64,000 nucleotides of DNA from Acanthosepion esculentum (lineage: Eukaryota; Mollusca; Cephalopoda; Sepiida; Sepiidae). Shown one piece after another: positions 63,915 to 64,000 of this stretch; position 1 is the stretch's first letter, and every line of letters begins with the position of its first letter. The translations under genes were made by a program, and so were the position numbers. The DNA lies in assembly GCA_964036315.1 (NCBI GenBank), contig OZ038487.1, forward strand, positions 56,903,787 to 56,967,786, read 5' to 3'. The notes beneath the pieces are model-generated. The model was not told where the DNA came from and did no database searches. It saw nothing but the letters and a program-made list of their open reading frames with translations.

Positions 63915-64000
63915 TGTATTAGTAATTGAATGACAAAATGGAAAAATTCTATGTAACGCATTTCGACTTTCAAAAGAACTTCATCAGACTAAAATAATGT
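63915..64000 (-). mobile_element. Penelope-type terminal fragment, cut by the window edge
   Basis: On the minus strand CTGATGA (63987-63981) is followed by AGTTCTTTTGAAAGTC with only a weak internal stem, then GAAA (63964-63961) and TGCGTTACATAGAATTTTTC, running towards a (TA)n tract. The layout is the same as at 46.2 and 50.1 kb. The upstream part lies beyond the window. Confidence 0.4.

Noticed and set aside
63437..63973. 178-codon minus-strand frame
   Set aside because: Most of it is IY repeats from (TA)n tracts joined to dispersed repeat family F.

Overview
The window looks like non-coding DNA from an animal nuclear genome, most likely a mollusc and plausibly a coleoid cephalopod. That identification is an inference. 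It rests on the AT-rich background, the very dense (TA)n and (CA)n microsatellites, and the mixture of decayed elements: RTE-like and CR1/Jockey-like LINEs, a Penelope-like element, hAT, pogo/mariner-like and Helitron elements, and tRNA-headed SINEs. I found no convincing host protein-coding gene, no intact rRNA or tRNA, no CRISPR array and no bacterial-style operon. Every open frame I examined is a piece of a transposable element, the translation of a simple repeat, or an unrecognised short chance frame.

Layout. 1-6.5 kb holds a possible 5S-like sequence, two copies of a dispersed repeat (family A) and a 225-bp tandem duplication. 6.5-15.2 kb is a nest of transposons: an RTE-like LINE 3' end, two hAT-type elements with 8-bp target duplications, one containing a pogo-like MITE, and a LINE into which two copies of one SINE-like element (family B) inserted, each leaving a readable target-site duplication. 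16.6-18.1 kb is the 3' end of another non-LTR element with a zinc-knuckle remnant. 19.8-29.7 kb carries several LINE tails on both strands, an almost pure purine tract of about 800 bp, and a family B copy swollen internally by about sixteen 40-bp repeats. 32-36 kb has two pogo-like MITEs side by side in opposite orientation. 38.4-39.15 kb is a non-autonomous Helitron. 40-43 kb has paired SINEs and a TA-flanked terminal-inverted-repeat element. 44.9-50.3 kb is the most structured stretch: a long near-perfect palindrome set in (TA)n, a Penelope-like element with a decayed GIY-YIG endonuclease and flanking inverted repeats, several pieces carrying hammerhead-like core motifs, and a 77-bp mariner-like MITE. 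52.8-58.2 kb has coding-like and non-coding minisatellites, a LINE that has lost its whole reverse-transcriptase core, a tRNA-headed SINE and a 35-bp minisatellite. 59-64 kb holds further MITEs and duplicated repeats.

The sequences do not form a pathway. They form an insertion record: SINEs inside LINEs, a MITE inside a hAT element, and microsatellites next to several Penelope-type ends. The observation most worth testing is the set of hammerhead-ribozyme-like cores (near 7.2, 46.2, 48.5, 49.4, 50.1 and 63.98 kb). Two of these are complete folds that each differ from the canonical core by one essential nucleotide.
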